In this document: in pieces, positions 1-6,554 of the stretch
How the letters are laid out: each line of letters begins with the position of its first letter
How positions within the stretch are numbered: the stretch's first letter is position 1
Assembly: GCA_021325385.1 (NCBI GenBank)
Contig: JAJPHH010000044.1
Span: 1-37,274 of the forward strand
Origin: Alphaproteobacteria bacterium
GTDB lineage: Bacteria > Pseudomonadota > Alphaproteobacteria > Rhizobiales > Beijerinckiaceae
DNA length: 37,274 nt
Direction: 5' to 3'
Made by a program: the position numbers and the translations under genes
The notes under the pieces: model-generated
What the model was told of the DNA's origin: nothing
Seen by the model: the letters and a program-made list of their open reading frames with translations, nothing else
Database searches by the model: none

Positions 1-30
1 AAATTAATAATTACATTTTATGAATAGTTT

Positions 31-126
31 CATCCTGTTCTTCAGGATCTTCGAGTGGCTCCTGTCCACTCTGTTCGACGCCTCCCGTTTTCAACTCCAA
101 GCCGCCTTCGGGCGGCTTTTCTTTTG
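31..126 (+). ncRNA. candidate small regulatory RNA
   Basis: About 96 nt with three successive hairpins and no convincing reading frame. Hairpin 1 is ATCCTG/CAGGAT (32-37 with 43-48). Hairpin 2 is GAGTGG/CCACTC (53-58 with 66-71), whose loop reads CTCCTGT. Hairpin 3 (101-116) is a GC-rich terminator stem with a T-rich tail. A -10-like TATGAA at 19-24 puts a likely transcript start near 31, immediately before hairpin 1; any -35 would lie outside the window. The single-stranded linker carries CCTCCC (81-86), complementary to a Shine-Dalgarno sequence, and the second loop carries CTCC. Alphaproteobacterial trans-acting sRNAs often expose such anti-SD motifs, so translational repression is a plausible role. 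It could instead be the structured 3' end of a longer transcript that starts outside the window. No family is assigned. Confidence 0.4.
99..126 (+). terminator. Rho-independent terminator
   Basis: Perfect stem GCCGCC-TTCG-GGCGGC (101-116) with a UUCG tetraloop, extended by AA/TT, followed by TTTTCTTTT. This is a textbook intrinsic terminator on the plus strand, ending either the candidate sRNA or an upstream transcript. The next gene starts at 270. Confidence 0.75.
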
Positions 127-269
127 ATTCGTTGAATTCTCTCAATGCTTCGTTAACCTTACTAAAGAGTAAACGAGCAAATTCGGCGCAACGGCGCTAA
201 CTTTGCCTCCGCCCTGACGCACGGAGCCAAGAGGGCTCCACGACGAAAGCAAGGACGAGAGTTTCGGTC

Positions 270-809
270 ATGGCTCGCTTTTTCGATCCCCCGACATTCG
301 CCGTCGTCAGGCCGGGCACGGTCTCCTTCATCCAAAAACTCGCCGGCTCTCACGCCTTCAAAGCTTTGTTCAAGGAGGGGATGACCCTGGTCGAGGAGGC
401 CGCGGCCTATCTCGACGGACCAGGCCGCGAGGAATCGCGCCAGTTGCGCCGACCTGCGGCCTTGGCTTACGCGACCGAGAGCATGCGCTTGACCACCCGG
501 CTGATGCAGATCGCCTCGTGGCTTTTGCTCCAGCGCGCCGTCAATGAAGGCGAAATGACCCTGGCCCAGGCCGCGACCGACAAACATCGCGTCCGCCTGA
601 CCCGCCAGGACATCGCCTGCCCGCCGGACGTCTTCGGCGAATTGCCCGCCCGCCTGCGCGAGCTCAGCGCAAAATCGCTGCGGCTGCAGGCGCGGGTGAT
701 GCATCTCGATCGCTGCTTGTTCGCCGAAGAACGCGATTTCGACATCGCGCCGAGCCCGATCGAGAGCCAAGTCGCGCGGCTGCGCGAGGCGTTTCAGCGC
801 TCCGCATGA
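270..809 (+). CDS. rcdA: RcdA/DUF1465-family CtrA-degradation adaptor
   Basis: 179-residue all-helical protein of the DUF1465 family, the family of Caulobacter RcdA, which works with CpdR and PopA to deliver CtrA and other substrates to ClpXP at the G1-S transition. The N-terminal half carries the family's most recognisable stretch, including LVEEAAAYLDGPGREES followed by AYATESMRLTTRLMQ and SWLLLQRAVNEGEMT. The length matches the family. The C-terminal tail (about 150-179) is charged and probably flexible, as in RcdA. The ATG at 270 follows a modest purine-rich GAGAG. The gene stands alone between the 5' terminator and a GST pseudogene on the other strand. Family membership is confident. Whether it is an adaptor here depends on the host having the CtrA/CpdR circuit, which Hyphomicrobiales generally do. 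Confidence 0.85.
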   Translation: MARFFDPPTFAVVRPGTVSFIQKLAGSHAFKALFKEGMTLVEEAAAYLDGPGREESRQLRRPAALAYATESMRLTTRLMQIASWLLLQRAVNEGEMTLAQAATDKHRVRLTRQDIACPPDVFGELPARLRELSAKSLRLQARVMHLDRCLFAEERDFDIAPSPIESQVARLREAFQRSA

Positions 810-908
810 ACGGTACGGCCGGTTGGGAGGAGGCAATCGGCAATCGGGCCGCCGCCGAGCGCCTGCTCATGGCCGCCAGCCGACGATTGCCGGCCGCCGA
901 CCGTCGCA

Positions 909-1252
909 CTATGCGAGCTTCTCCTTCAAGTGCGGGAACATCGCGTCGAGCGCTTCCTGATCCATTTCAGTCTTGAACTTGTGCCCCTCCCGCAGCGCCG
1001 CCGCTCGTTGCGAGGCGGGGCGGGCGTTGATCTCGTCGACAAGCCGCTTGAGATTCGGGAACTGATCGGCGGCGCCTTCGCCGAGCACGTTCGGCAGCAG
1101 GCGGGCCCAGCCCCAGACGTTCATGTCGAGGATCGTGTACGCGCCTCGCCAAGCAAAAATATAAATGCTGGGCGACATGGCAATTCCGCCTCTTCGAGGA
1201 ACAGCGCGACCTTCATCGGGTTCGGCGCGCCGCTGTAATAGAATTTCAGCAT
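909..1252 (-). pseudogene. glutathione S-transferase remnant, internally deleted
   Basis: Two GST fragments in different frames abut each other. The 5' part, from the ATG at 1252, reads MLKFYYSGAPNPMKVALFLE, the thioredoxin-fold start of a GST. After roughly 27 residues the similarity stops and resumes in another frame near 1150 with AYTILDMNVWGWARLLPNV and an intact C-terminal helical end down to the stop at 909. GSTs of this type are about 200-230 residues, so the middle (rest of the N-terminal domain and first half of the helical domain) is gone, and the join is out of frame. The retained ends are well conserved, suggesting fairly recent decay. A separately translated C-terminal fragment could exist but would lack the glutathione site. 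Confidence 0.75.
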
Positions 1253-1456
1253 TTCAGGCTCCGTAACGGCTCGGTCCGGCGCGCGAGCCCGCGCTGGACA
1301 CGCTCGACAGACCGGCATGCTCCCGATTCCCGACCCGATCGCAAGCCCGCGCCAGTTCACAAAGGCGAGCGCCTGAAGGGCTTCGCGCCGCGCCCGCCCT
1401 TGCACGCCCCACGTTTTGGCCCCATTGCTCGCCTAGCAAAGCGACGTTCGGGCGCC

Positions 1457-2098
1457 ATGACCGAAACCGACACCAATCGCCTCTACCTTTTCACGCCGCC
1501 GCTCGCGGGTTCGGACATCGCGGAATTCGCCGCGCTGCTCGCCGACGTCCTCTCGGCCGGCGACGTCGCCTGCGTTCTTGCGCGCCTCGCGCCGGGGGCC
1601 GAGGGCGACGCCGAGAAAATCGTCAGCCGTCTCGTCGAGACCGCCGCGCGCGCCGAGGCGGCCCTGCTCGTCGAGAACGACGCGCGTCTCGCCGCCCGCG
1701 CCGGCGCTGACGGCGCGCATATCCATGGCCTGGGCGAGGCGTTGGACGATGCGCTGAAGAGCCTCAAGCCGGAGCGCATTGTCGGGGCGGGATTGCTGCG
1801 CTCGCGCGACGACGCGATGGTCGCGGGCGAGAAGGGCGTCGACTACGTCATGTTCGGCGAGCCGCGCGGCGACGGCTTCGTTCCGCCGATGGAGCAGACG
1901 GTCGAGCGCATCGCTTGGTGGGCGGAGATTTTCGAGCCGCCCTGCGTCGGTTTCGCCGCCCGACTCGGCGACATTGCGCCGCTCGCGGCCGCCGGCGCCG
2001 ATTTCATCGCGCTTGGCGAGGCGATCTGGCGCGCGGAGGCGCCGGCCGAAGCGCTCGCCCAGGCGCAGGCCGCCTTATTGGCGCCGCAGGCGCATTGA
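1457..2098 (+). CDS. thiamine-phosphate-synthase-like TIM-barrel protein
   Basis: 213 residues from the ATG at 1457; an upstream in-frame start at 1400 would add 19 unconserved residues. The pattern is that of ThiE: RLYLFTPP at the start, AALLVENDARLAARAGADGAHIHG in the middle (typical ThiE reads GADGVHLGQ), VDYVMFGEPRGDGFVPP where ThiE has its pyrophosphate-binding GPVFPTxTK loop, and GADFIALGEAIW near the end. ThiE joins HMP-pyrophosphate and THZ-phosphate. Both the GQ-type loop and the TxTK loop are altered here, so this may be a divergent paralogue with reduced or different activity. No other thiamine gene is adjacent. The Sel1 gene follows after 2 bp, implying co-transcription. Confidence 0.65.
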   Translation: MTETDTNRLYLFTPPLAGSDIAEFAALLADVLSAGDVACVLARLAPGAEGDAEKIVSRLVETAARAEAALLVENDARLAARAGADGAHIHGLGEALDDALKSLKPERIVGAGLLRSRDDAMVAGEKGVDYVMFGEPRGDGFVPPMEQTVERIAWWAEIFEPPCVGFAARLGDIAPLAAAGADFIALGEAIWRAEAPAEALAQAQAALLAPQAH

Positions 2099-2100
2099 GC

Positions 2101-3066
2101 ATGTTGAAGCGCCTTGTCGTGCTCGCGGCCGCAGCCGTTTGCCTCCCCGCGATCGCTTCGGCTCAGGACGCGACCGGCTTCGTGCTGCCGCCGCAGGCCG
2201 GCGGGCCACCTCCGCCTTCCGGGCCGCGGCCAGATTACGCCTTCGCCGCCTATCAACGCGGCTATTACGTCACCGCCCTGCAAGAGGCGATGAGGGCCCT
2301 GTCCCTCAATCCTAAAGACGCGCCGGCGATGACCCTGATCGGCGAACTTTACCGCACCGGCGCTGGCGTCAAGCCCAGCGCCGTCGAGGCGGAACGCTGG
2401 TATCGGCTTGCCGCCGATCTCGGCGACAGGCAGGCGCGCTTTGCGCTCGGCCTGCTCCTGCTCACCGGCGAGGGCGGCGTGGCCAAGGACCGAGCCACGG
2501 CGCAGAAGCTGTTCGAGGAGGCTGCGGCGCAGGGCCATGCCGGCGCGCTTTACAATCTCGGCGTGATGGCGATCGAAAGCGACGGCGAAAGCAAACCCGA
2601 TTTCGCCAAGGCGGCCGACTATTTCAAAAAGGCCGCTGAACTCGGCGACGGCGACGCCGCCTATTCCTATGGCGTGCTCGAGCGCAGTGGCCGCGGCGCG
2701 CCGCTCGACACCGCCGACGCCGCCGGTTGGATCAAGAAGGCGGCCGACGCCGGAATCGTGGCCGGCGAAGTCGAATATGCGATCATGCTGTTCAATGGCG
2801 AGGGAGTCGATCGCGACGAAGCGGCCGCGGCCAAACTGTTCGGCAAGGCCGCGGCGCAGAACAATCCCATCGCGCAAAACCGCCTCGCCCATCTCTACGC
2901 GACGGGACGCGGGGTCAAGCGGGACCTCGCCCAGGCGGCAGCCTGGAATATGCTTGCTGAAGCCGCAGGGATCAAAGACAAAGAGCTCGACGCGATCGTC
3001 GAGCAATTGACGCCGCAGCAGCGGGCCGCCGCGATCGAGGCGGTGCGCCGGCAGACGATGTTCTGA
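2101..3066 (+). CDS. secreted Sel1-repeat (TPR-like) protein
   Basis: 321 residues. An N-terminal Sec signal peptide (about 1-21, ending AIASA before QD) is followed by a Pro-rich segment and then about six Sel1-like repeats, each an AxxGxAxAxxxLGxxYxxGxGVxxD-style helical pair (for example around LADLGDRQARFALG, AAAQGHAGALYNLG, AAAQNNPIAQNRLA). Sel1 repeats are protein-interaction scaffolds; in alphaproteobacteria, secreted ones act in envelope or signalling processes such as exopolysaccharide regulation. The start is the ATG two bases after the thiE-like stop, and tadA begins 7 bp after its end, so the three genes probably form one transcript. Location is predicted periplasmic. No specific partner can be inferred. 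Confidence 0.8.
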   Translation: MLKRLVVLAAAAVCLPAIASAQDATGFVLPPQAGGPPPPSGPRPDYAFAAYQRGYYVTALQEAMRALSLNPKDAPAMTLIGELYRTGAGVKPSAVEAERWYRLAADLGDRQARFALGLLLLTGEGGVAKDRATAQKLFEEAAAQGHAGALYNLGVMAIESDGESKPDFAKAADYFKKAAELGDGDAAYSYGVLERSGRGAPLDTADAAGWIKKAADAGIVAGEVEYAIMLFNGEGVDRDEAAAAKLFGKAAAQNNPIAQNRLAHLYATGRGVKRDLAQAAAWNMLAEAAGIKDKELDAIVEQLTPQQRAAAIEAVRRQTMF

Positions 3067-3073
3067 GCCGGAC

Positions 3074-3526
3074 ATGGCGAGCGACCGACCCGACCCGATG
3101 GGCGCGGCGTTCGACGCGGCCCGCGCCGCGGCCAGGTTGGGTGAAGTGCCCGTCGGCGCGGCCATGGTCGGCGATGGAGCGATCATCGCCAGCGCCGGCA
3201 ATCGCACGATCTCCGACCGCGATCCGACCGCGCATGCCGAGATGCTGGCGATCCGCGCCGCCGCCGCGGCGTTGGGCTCGGAGCGTCTTGCGGGCTGCGA
3301 CCTCTACGTGACGCTCGAGCCTTGCGCGATGTGCGCCGCGGCGATCTCCTTCGCCCGAATCAGGCGCTTGTACTATGCGGCGGACGACGAGAAGGGCGGC
3401 GCCGTCGAGCATGGGCCCCGGTTCTTCTCGCAACCGACCTGCCATCACGCGCCCGAGGTTTATAGCGGCATCCGCGCAAGCGAGGCGGGGGAGTTGCTGC
3501 GCGCGTTCTTCGCCGCGCGACGTTGA
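3074..3526 (+). CDS. tadA: nucleoside deaminase, TadA family
   Basis: 150 residues of the cytidine/deoxycytidylate deaminase fold. The zinc site is complete: H54-A-E56 (TAHAEMLAIR), with E56 as the proton shuttle, and PCAMC (C84 and C87). TadA converts A34 to inosine in tRNA-Arg(ACG), allowing decoding of CGA/CGC codons. The middle segment RIRRLYYAADDEKGGAVEHG and a C-terminal helix after GIRASEAGELLR fit TadA rather than guanine deaminase. The gene is a little short but complete. It is likely translated from the transcript of the two preceding genes and converges on the SDR at 3550. Confidence 0.88.
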   Translation: MASDRPDPMGAAFDAARAAARLGEVPVGAAMVGDGAIIASAGNRTISDRDPTAHAEMLAIRAAAAALGSERLAGCDLYVTLEPCAMCAAAISFARIRRLYYAADDEKGGAVEHGPRFFSQPTCHHAPEVYSGIRASEAGELLRAFFAARR

Positions 3527-3529
3527 TCC

Positions 3530-3547
3530 TCCCCGTGAAAGCGGGGA
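3530..3547. terminator. small hairpin between convergent genes
   Basis: TCCCCG-TGAAAG-CGGGGA, a 6-bp stem in the 23-bp space between the tadA and SDR stops. No clear T-tract is present on either side, so a bidirectional termination role is only suggested by position. Confidence 0.3.
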
Positions 3548-3549
3548 AA

Positions 3550-4245
3550 TCAAACGCCGCCGGTCACTGGAATCAGCGCGCCGGTGACCGCCCTCGCTTC
3601 GTCCGAGGCCAGGAACAAGATCACCGCGGCGAGATCGGCCGGCTTGACCCATTGTTCGAAATTCGCGTTCGGCATGGCGGCGCGGTTGGCGGGCGTGTCG
3701 ATGATCGACGGCAGCACGGCGTTGACGGTCACGCCGCGATTTTTCAACTCTTCGGCGAGGCTCTCGGTGAGCTTGTGCACGGCCGCCTTGCCGGCCGCGT
3801 AAGCGCCCATGCCGGCGGCTGCCTTGAGAGCGTTTTGCGCGCCGATATTGACGATATGACCGCTGCTGGCGAGGAGTTCGGGAAGCGCGGCGCGCGACGC
3901 GTTCAGCGCCGTCTTGAGGTTCAGCGCGAAGAGGAAGTCCCAGGTCGAAGCGTCCCCCGCCTCGATCGTCTCCCATTTGAAGCCGCCGGCGATATTGATC
4001 AGCGCGTCGAGCCGGCCGAATTTGGCTTTCACTTCGGCGATCGCTTTCCGCGCGCCTTCAGCGGTGGCGAGATCGATGCCGCCAAGCAGGAGCGCGCCGG
4101 GCTTCAATCGGGCGGCGAAGCCGGGCGGCGGCTGCGCCGCGACGTCGAGCGCGGCGACTTTGGCGCCCCGCTCGGAAGCTGCTTCCGCCACCGCCCGGCC
4201 GAGCGCGCCGAATCCGCCGGTGACGACGATCGTCTTGCCGTTCAT
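3550..4245 (-). CDS. short-chain dehydrogenase, dihydropteridine-reductase-like
   Basis: 231 residues from the ATG at 4245; longer in-frame extensions run towards the tRNA and are not credible. The Rossmann motif TGGFGALG is near the N-terminus, NIAGG is the structural motif, and YAAGK supplies the catalytic Tyr and Lys. The usual SDR serine about 13 residues before the Tyr is absent (the segment reads IVNIGAQNALKAAAGMGAY). The region after YAAGKAAVHKL, including VLPSIIDTPANRAAMP and NFEQW, resembles quinonoid dihydropteridine reductase, whose family also lacks this serine. The substrate is unknown; an NAD(P)H-dependent reductase is the safe call. It converges on tadA and diverges from the tRNA gene. 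Confidence 0.8.
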   Translation of the reverse strand: MNGKTIVVTGGFGALGRAVAEAASERGAKVAALDVAAQPPPGFAARLKPGALLLGGIDLATAEGARKAIAEVKAKFGRLDALINIAGGFKWETIEAGDASTWDFLFALNLKTALNASRAALPELLASSGHIVNIGAQNALKAAAGMGAYAAGKAAVHKLTESLAEELKNRGVTVNAVLPSIIDTPANRAAMPNANFEQWVKPADLAAVILFLASDEARAVTGALIPVTGGV

Positions 4246-4385
4246 TCTAGGCTCCTGGTTTCGCCGGCTTCGCAATCCTTTTAACCCAGATCGCGGCGCT
4301 TCGCCTGCAAGTTCGCGCGGCGAGCGCCGATCTTGCCAAGGGCGAGGGCGCTGGCTATGAGGGACCGCTTCGCCGCCAATGAAGC

Positions 4386-4461
4386 GCCGCAATAGCTCAG
4401 CTGGTAGAGCACCTCATTCGTAATGAGGGGGTCGGGGGTTCGAATCCCTCTTGCGGCACCA
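4386..4461 (+). tRNA. tRNA-Thr (anticodon CGT)
   Basis: Full cloverleaf: acceptor GCCGCAA pairs with TTGCGGC (4386-4392 with 4451-4457). The D arm contains AGCTCAGCTGGTAGAGC, the anticodon stem CCTCA/TGAGG encloses TTCGTAA with anticodon CGT, and the T arm has GGTTCGAATCC. Discriminator A is followed by an encoded CCA (4459-4461). It decodes ACG threonine codons. The peptides CRKRDSNPRP and GIRTPDPLIT on the opposite strand are the familiar antisense reading of this tRNA and are not proteins. Confidence 0.97.
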
Positions 4462-5018
4462 GGCAATGAGCTCCGCGTGAAGGCGGGCCTCCCGATCTCG
4501 CTGCTCCGAGAAAACCTGGGCCTTCGACTGGAGCGAAGGAGACGGCGTTGCTGATCGCCTCGGCCTATGCGACTGGAGCCGCAACCTTAAACCGTCATCT
4601 GCCGACTCGCCTGGAACACCGGCGCGGTTCGGGCCGTTCGCCACAGCTTGGCGGGCGACAGCCGGGCGTAGGGGAGAACGGGCGAACGTGGCGATTTTCC
4701 CGGCTTCTCGTCACGGCCAACGAAGCGGCAGGCGAGCGCCCAATCCCTTCCCGTCAAGCGCCGCTATCGTCGCGTCATCGGCTCAGCCGCCGTCTAGCGC
4801 TCCCAGACTGCGAACCCCGCCTTGAGCTTCCCTAGCCGCGAGCCGTTCGCCCCCGGACGCCAAGCGACACCAATACCGGCGCGTCAGCACAAGTGTCCGG
4901 GGTTGGCCGATTTGAGTTCGGATTGCGCTTCTCTCCCACTCGTTTACGCGGCTAGGCCGTCCTTTCGGAACCGGCCGGCGGCCGTCGCGTTGTGGGTCGA
5001 GCGCGCTAGGAGCGATCC
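4462..5018. other. 557-bp region downstream of tRNA-Thr without a supported gene
   Basis: Short open frames exist on both strands, but none has a family pattern, plausible start context and codon use together. No direct repeat of the tRNA 3' end, integrase or inverted-repeat boundary was found, so there is no evidence for an integrated element at this tRNA. It may hold decayed sequence or the leader of the two small ORFs that follow. Confidence 0.5.
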
Positions 5019-5207
5019 ATGATCGACGCTGCAAGCAGAAGTCTGGCAAGGGACGGCGGCGCGAACGCCGCCGATCGCGTCTCCCCGCAACCTCGTCCAA
5101 ACTGGATTTCGCGCCTTGTCAAAGCCGTCGCCGATTTCCTCCGCCGGCGCCGCTTCGCGCGCAATCGAGCCCTGCTTCGGCCGCCCGGGCGCGGCGCAAA
5201 AGGCTAG
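5019..5207 (+). CDS. small basic protein, possibly amphipathic
   Basis: 62 residues, not recognised. In its favour is a good ribosome-binding site, AGGAG six bases before the ATG. A central tryptophan-containing segment, WISRLVKAVADFLRRRR, has alternating hydrophobic and basic residues and could form a membrane-surface amphipathic helix. The ends are low-complexity. It is followed after 10 bp by another small ORF in the same direction, as in a two-gene transcript. It could equally be a chance frame in GC-rich DNA. Confidence 0.35.
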   Translation: MIDAASRSLARDGGANAADRVSPQPRPNWISRLVKAVADFLRRRRFARNRALLRPPGRGAKG

Positions 5208-5217
5208 GACGTTCAAA

Positions 5218-5472
5218 ATGGGCGCAGAGGAGGACGTCGGGCGCAAAGCGCCGCAATCGGCGAGCAAGGACGGGACGTTCGAAGCTCTCAAGGAGGCGTC
5301 GCACGACCTGAAGCGCAGGATCGAGGAAAAGCGCTCGTCCCGCCGCGATTCGGAGGGTCCGAACGAATCGCGCGGCGGCCAGACTGGCGAGAAGCCTGAC
5401 GAACCGGACCATCCCTCTGACCAGGACGGGGACGGGGCGGAGCCCAAACCCAAACCTGAACGATCTGCGTAG
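5218..5472 (+). CDS. small hydrophilic hypothetical protein
   Basis: 84 residues from the ATG at 5218, preceded by AGGA at 8 bases. It has no hydrophobic segment. The first half is predicted helical (FEALKEASHDLKRRIEEKRS). The second half is disordered and rich in Asp, Glu, Pro and Lys (EKPDEPDHPSDQDGDGAEPK). The family is unknown. The order-to-disorder layout resembles many uncharacterised stress-type small proteins of Rhizobiales, but nothing diagnostic is present. Confidence 0.45.
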   Translation: MGAEEDVGRKAPQSASKDGTFEALKEASHDLKRRIEEKRSSRRDSEGPNESRGGQTGEKPDEPDHPSDQDGDGAEPKPKPERSA

Positions 5473-5587
5473 CGCGAGCGTCAGGACTGCGCGCCCGAGG
5501 GAGCGGCGGCGCGCCGTCTGGCCTCCAGCGCCGCGGCGAAGTATAGGGTGCTGAGCTTTTCAAGGCGGTTCCCGACCGATCTCAGAG

Positions 5588-6526
5588 ATGACGGCGTCCG
5601 ACAGCGTTTTCAGGGCGGATCCCGCGGAGCGCCTGCTCCGGCCCGCAATCCGCCCGACCGAACGGAGCCGATATGTGGCGCTGGGCGGCGCCTGCCTCAT
5701 CTATGCGCTCCTGCTCGGCCCGTTTCTGCTGGACGACCTCCTCTGGAGCGCCGCGCCGGCCGAGATCCAGGAAATTCCGGTCGAGGTGGTCGTCGAGCAG
5801 CCTCAGCAAAAACCGCCCGAGGCGCCGGCCAAGCCCGAGCCGCAGGCCGCGGCTAAGCCGCCGGACGAGCAGCCTGCTTTCGACGCGCCCCGCCTCGCCA
5901 ACAACGACAAGCAGGAGACCGAAGCGAGGGACGATCCGGCCAAATCGCCGCCGGCGCCCGAAGCGATCAAACCGCCGAGCCCGAAGCCTGAACCAACGAA
6001 GGCCGAGGAGGCGGCGAAAGAGGACGCGCCCGAGCAGAAGCAGGCGTCCGCTGCGCCGGAAAGCGCCGCCGAGACTGCGCCGGACGGCGAAACGAGTCCG
6101 GAGAAGCCGAACAAGGCCGAGCAGCGCGACGAAACAGAACCTCAGCCTGAAACGCGGGCCGCGACGGACGCTGCGCGCTTTCCGACCTTCGCTTCCGTTC
6201 CCGATATCGATTTCGGCGCCTTGGCCAAGCCAGCGCCGATCGCCGGCGGCAAAGCCAAGGCGACCTACCTTTCGATCATCTATGGGATGATCATGGCGCG
6301 CATTCACTTCCCGCAATCCCCTCGATCGGCGGCCGGCCGGCTTGAGGGGACCATCGTGTTTAGCGTCGACTCGATGGGCGGCCTGATTCAGCGGACGATC
6401 GTGCAGTCGAGCGGATCGCACGCGCTCGACCTCGCCGCCTACGAGGCGGTCGGCAAAGCGGCGCCTTTCCCGCGACCGCCGAACGGCGCGCCGATCGGCT
6501 TGCGGTTCACTTACGGCGCCAAATGA
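5588..6526 (+). CDS. TonB-family energy transducer
   Basis: 312 residues in three parts. A short cytoplasmic N-terminus leads into one transmembrane helix (about 29-48, ALGGACLIYALLLGPFLL). Residues about 58-195 are a Pro/Glu/Lys/Ala-rich periplasm-spanning rod. The last ~90 residues form a TonB C-terminal domain (YLSIIYGMIMARIHFPQSP, then GTIVFSVDSMGGLIQ, then SGSHALDLAAYEAV, then FPRPP). TonB couples the ExbBD proton channel to outer-membrane receptors. No exbB, exbD or receptor gene is nearby, so this is an orphan transducer, or a TonB-like protein of another envelope system. It converges on dusA with 28 bp between stops. Confidence 0.85.
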   Translation: MTASDSVFRADPAERLLRPAIRPTERSRYVALGGACLIYALLLGPFLLDDLLWSAAPAEIQEIPVEVVVEQPQQKPPEAPAKPEPQAAAKPPDEQPAFDAPRLANNDKQETEARDDPAKSPPAPEAIKPPSPKPEPTKAEEAAKEDAPEQKQASAAPESAAETAPDGETSPEKPNKAEQRDETEPQPETRAATDAARFPTFASVPDIDFGALAKPAPIAGGKAKATYLSIIYGMIMARIHFPQSPRSAAGRLEGTIVFSVDSMGGLIQRTIVQSSGSHALDLAAYEAVGKAAPFPRPPNGAPIGLRFTYGAK

Positions 6527-6554
6527 GCGGACCGCCGGCACGGCCGCTATAGGC

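Noticed and set aside
806-976. A 56-codon plus-strand frame starting at the ATGA overlap with the rcdA stop
   Set aside because: The first half looks faintly coding, but the second half is antisense to the GST remnant and has no pattern; no family match can be named.
1843-3207. Long minus-strand open frame of 454 codons opposite the ThiE-like, Sel1 and tadA genes
   Set aside because: High-GC shadow frame; the plus-strand proteins have clear motifs, and this one has none.
4281-4644. Minus-strand reading frames with GIRTPDPLIT and CRKRDSNPRP peptides
   Set aside because: These are antisense readings of tRNA-Thr, a well-known annotation artefact.
4386-5018. Possible integrated element at tRNA-Thr
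   Set aside because: No integrase gene and no direct repeat of the tRNA 3' end found downstream in the window.
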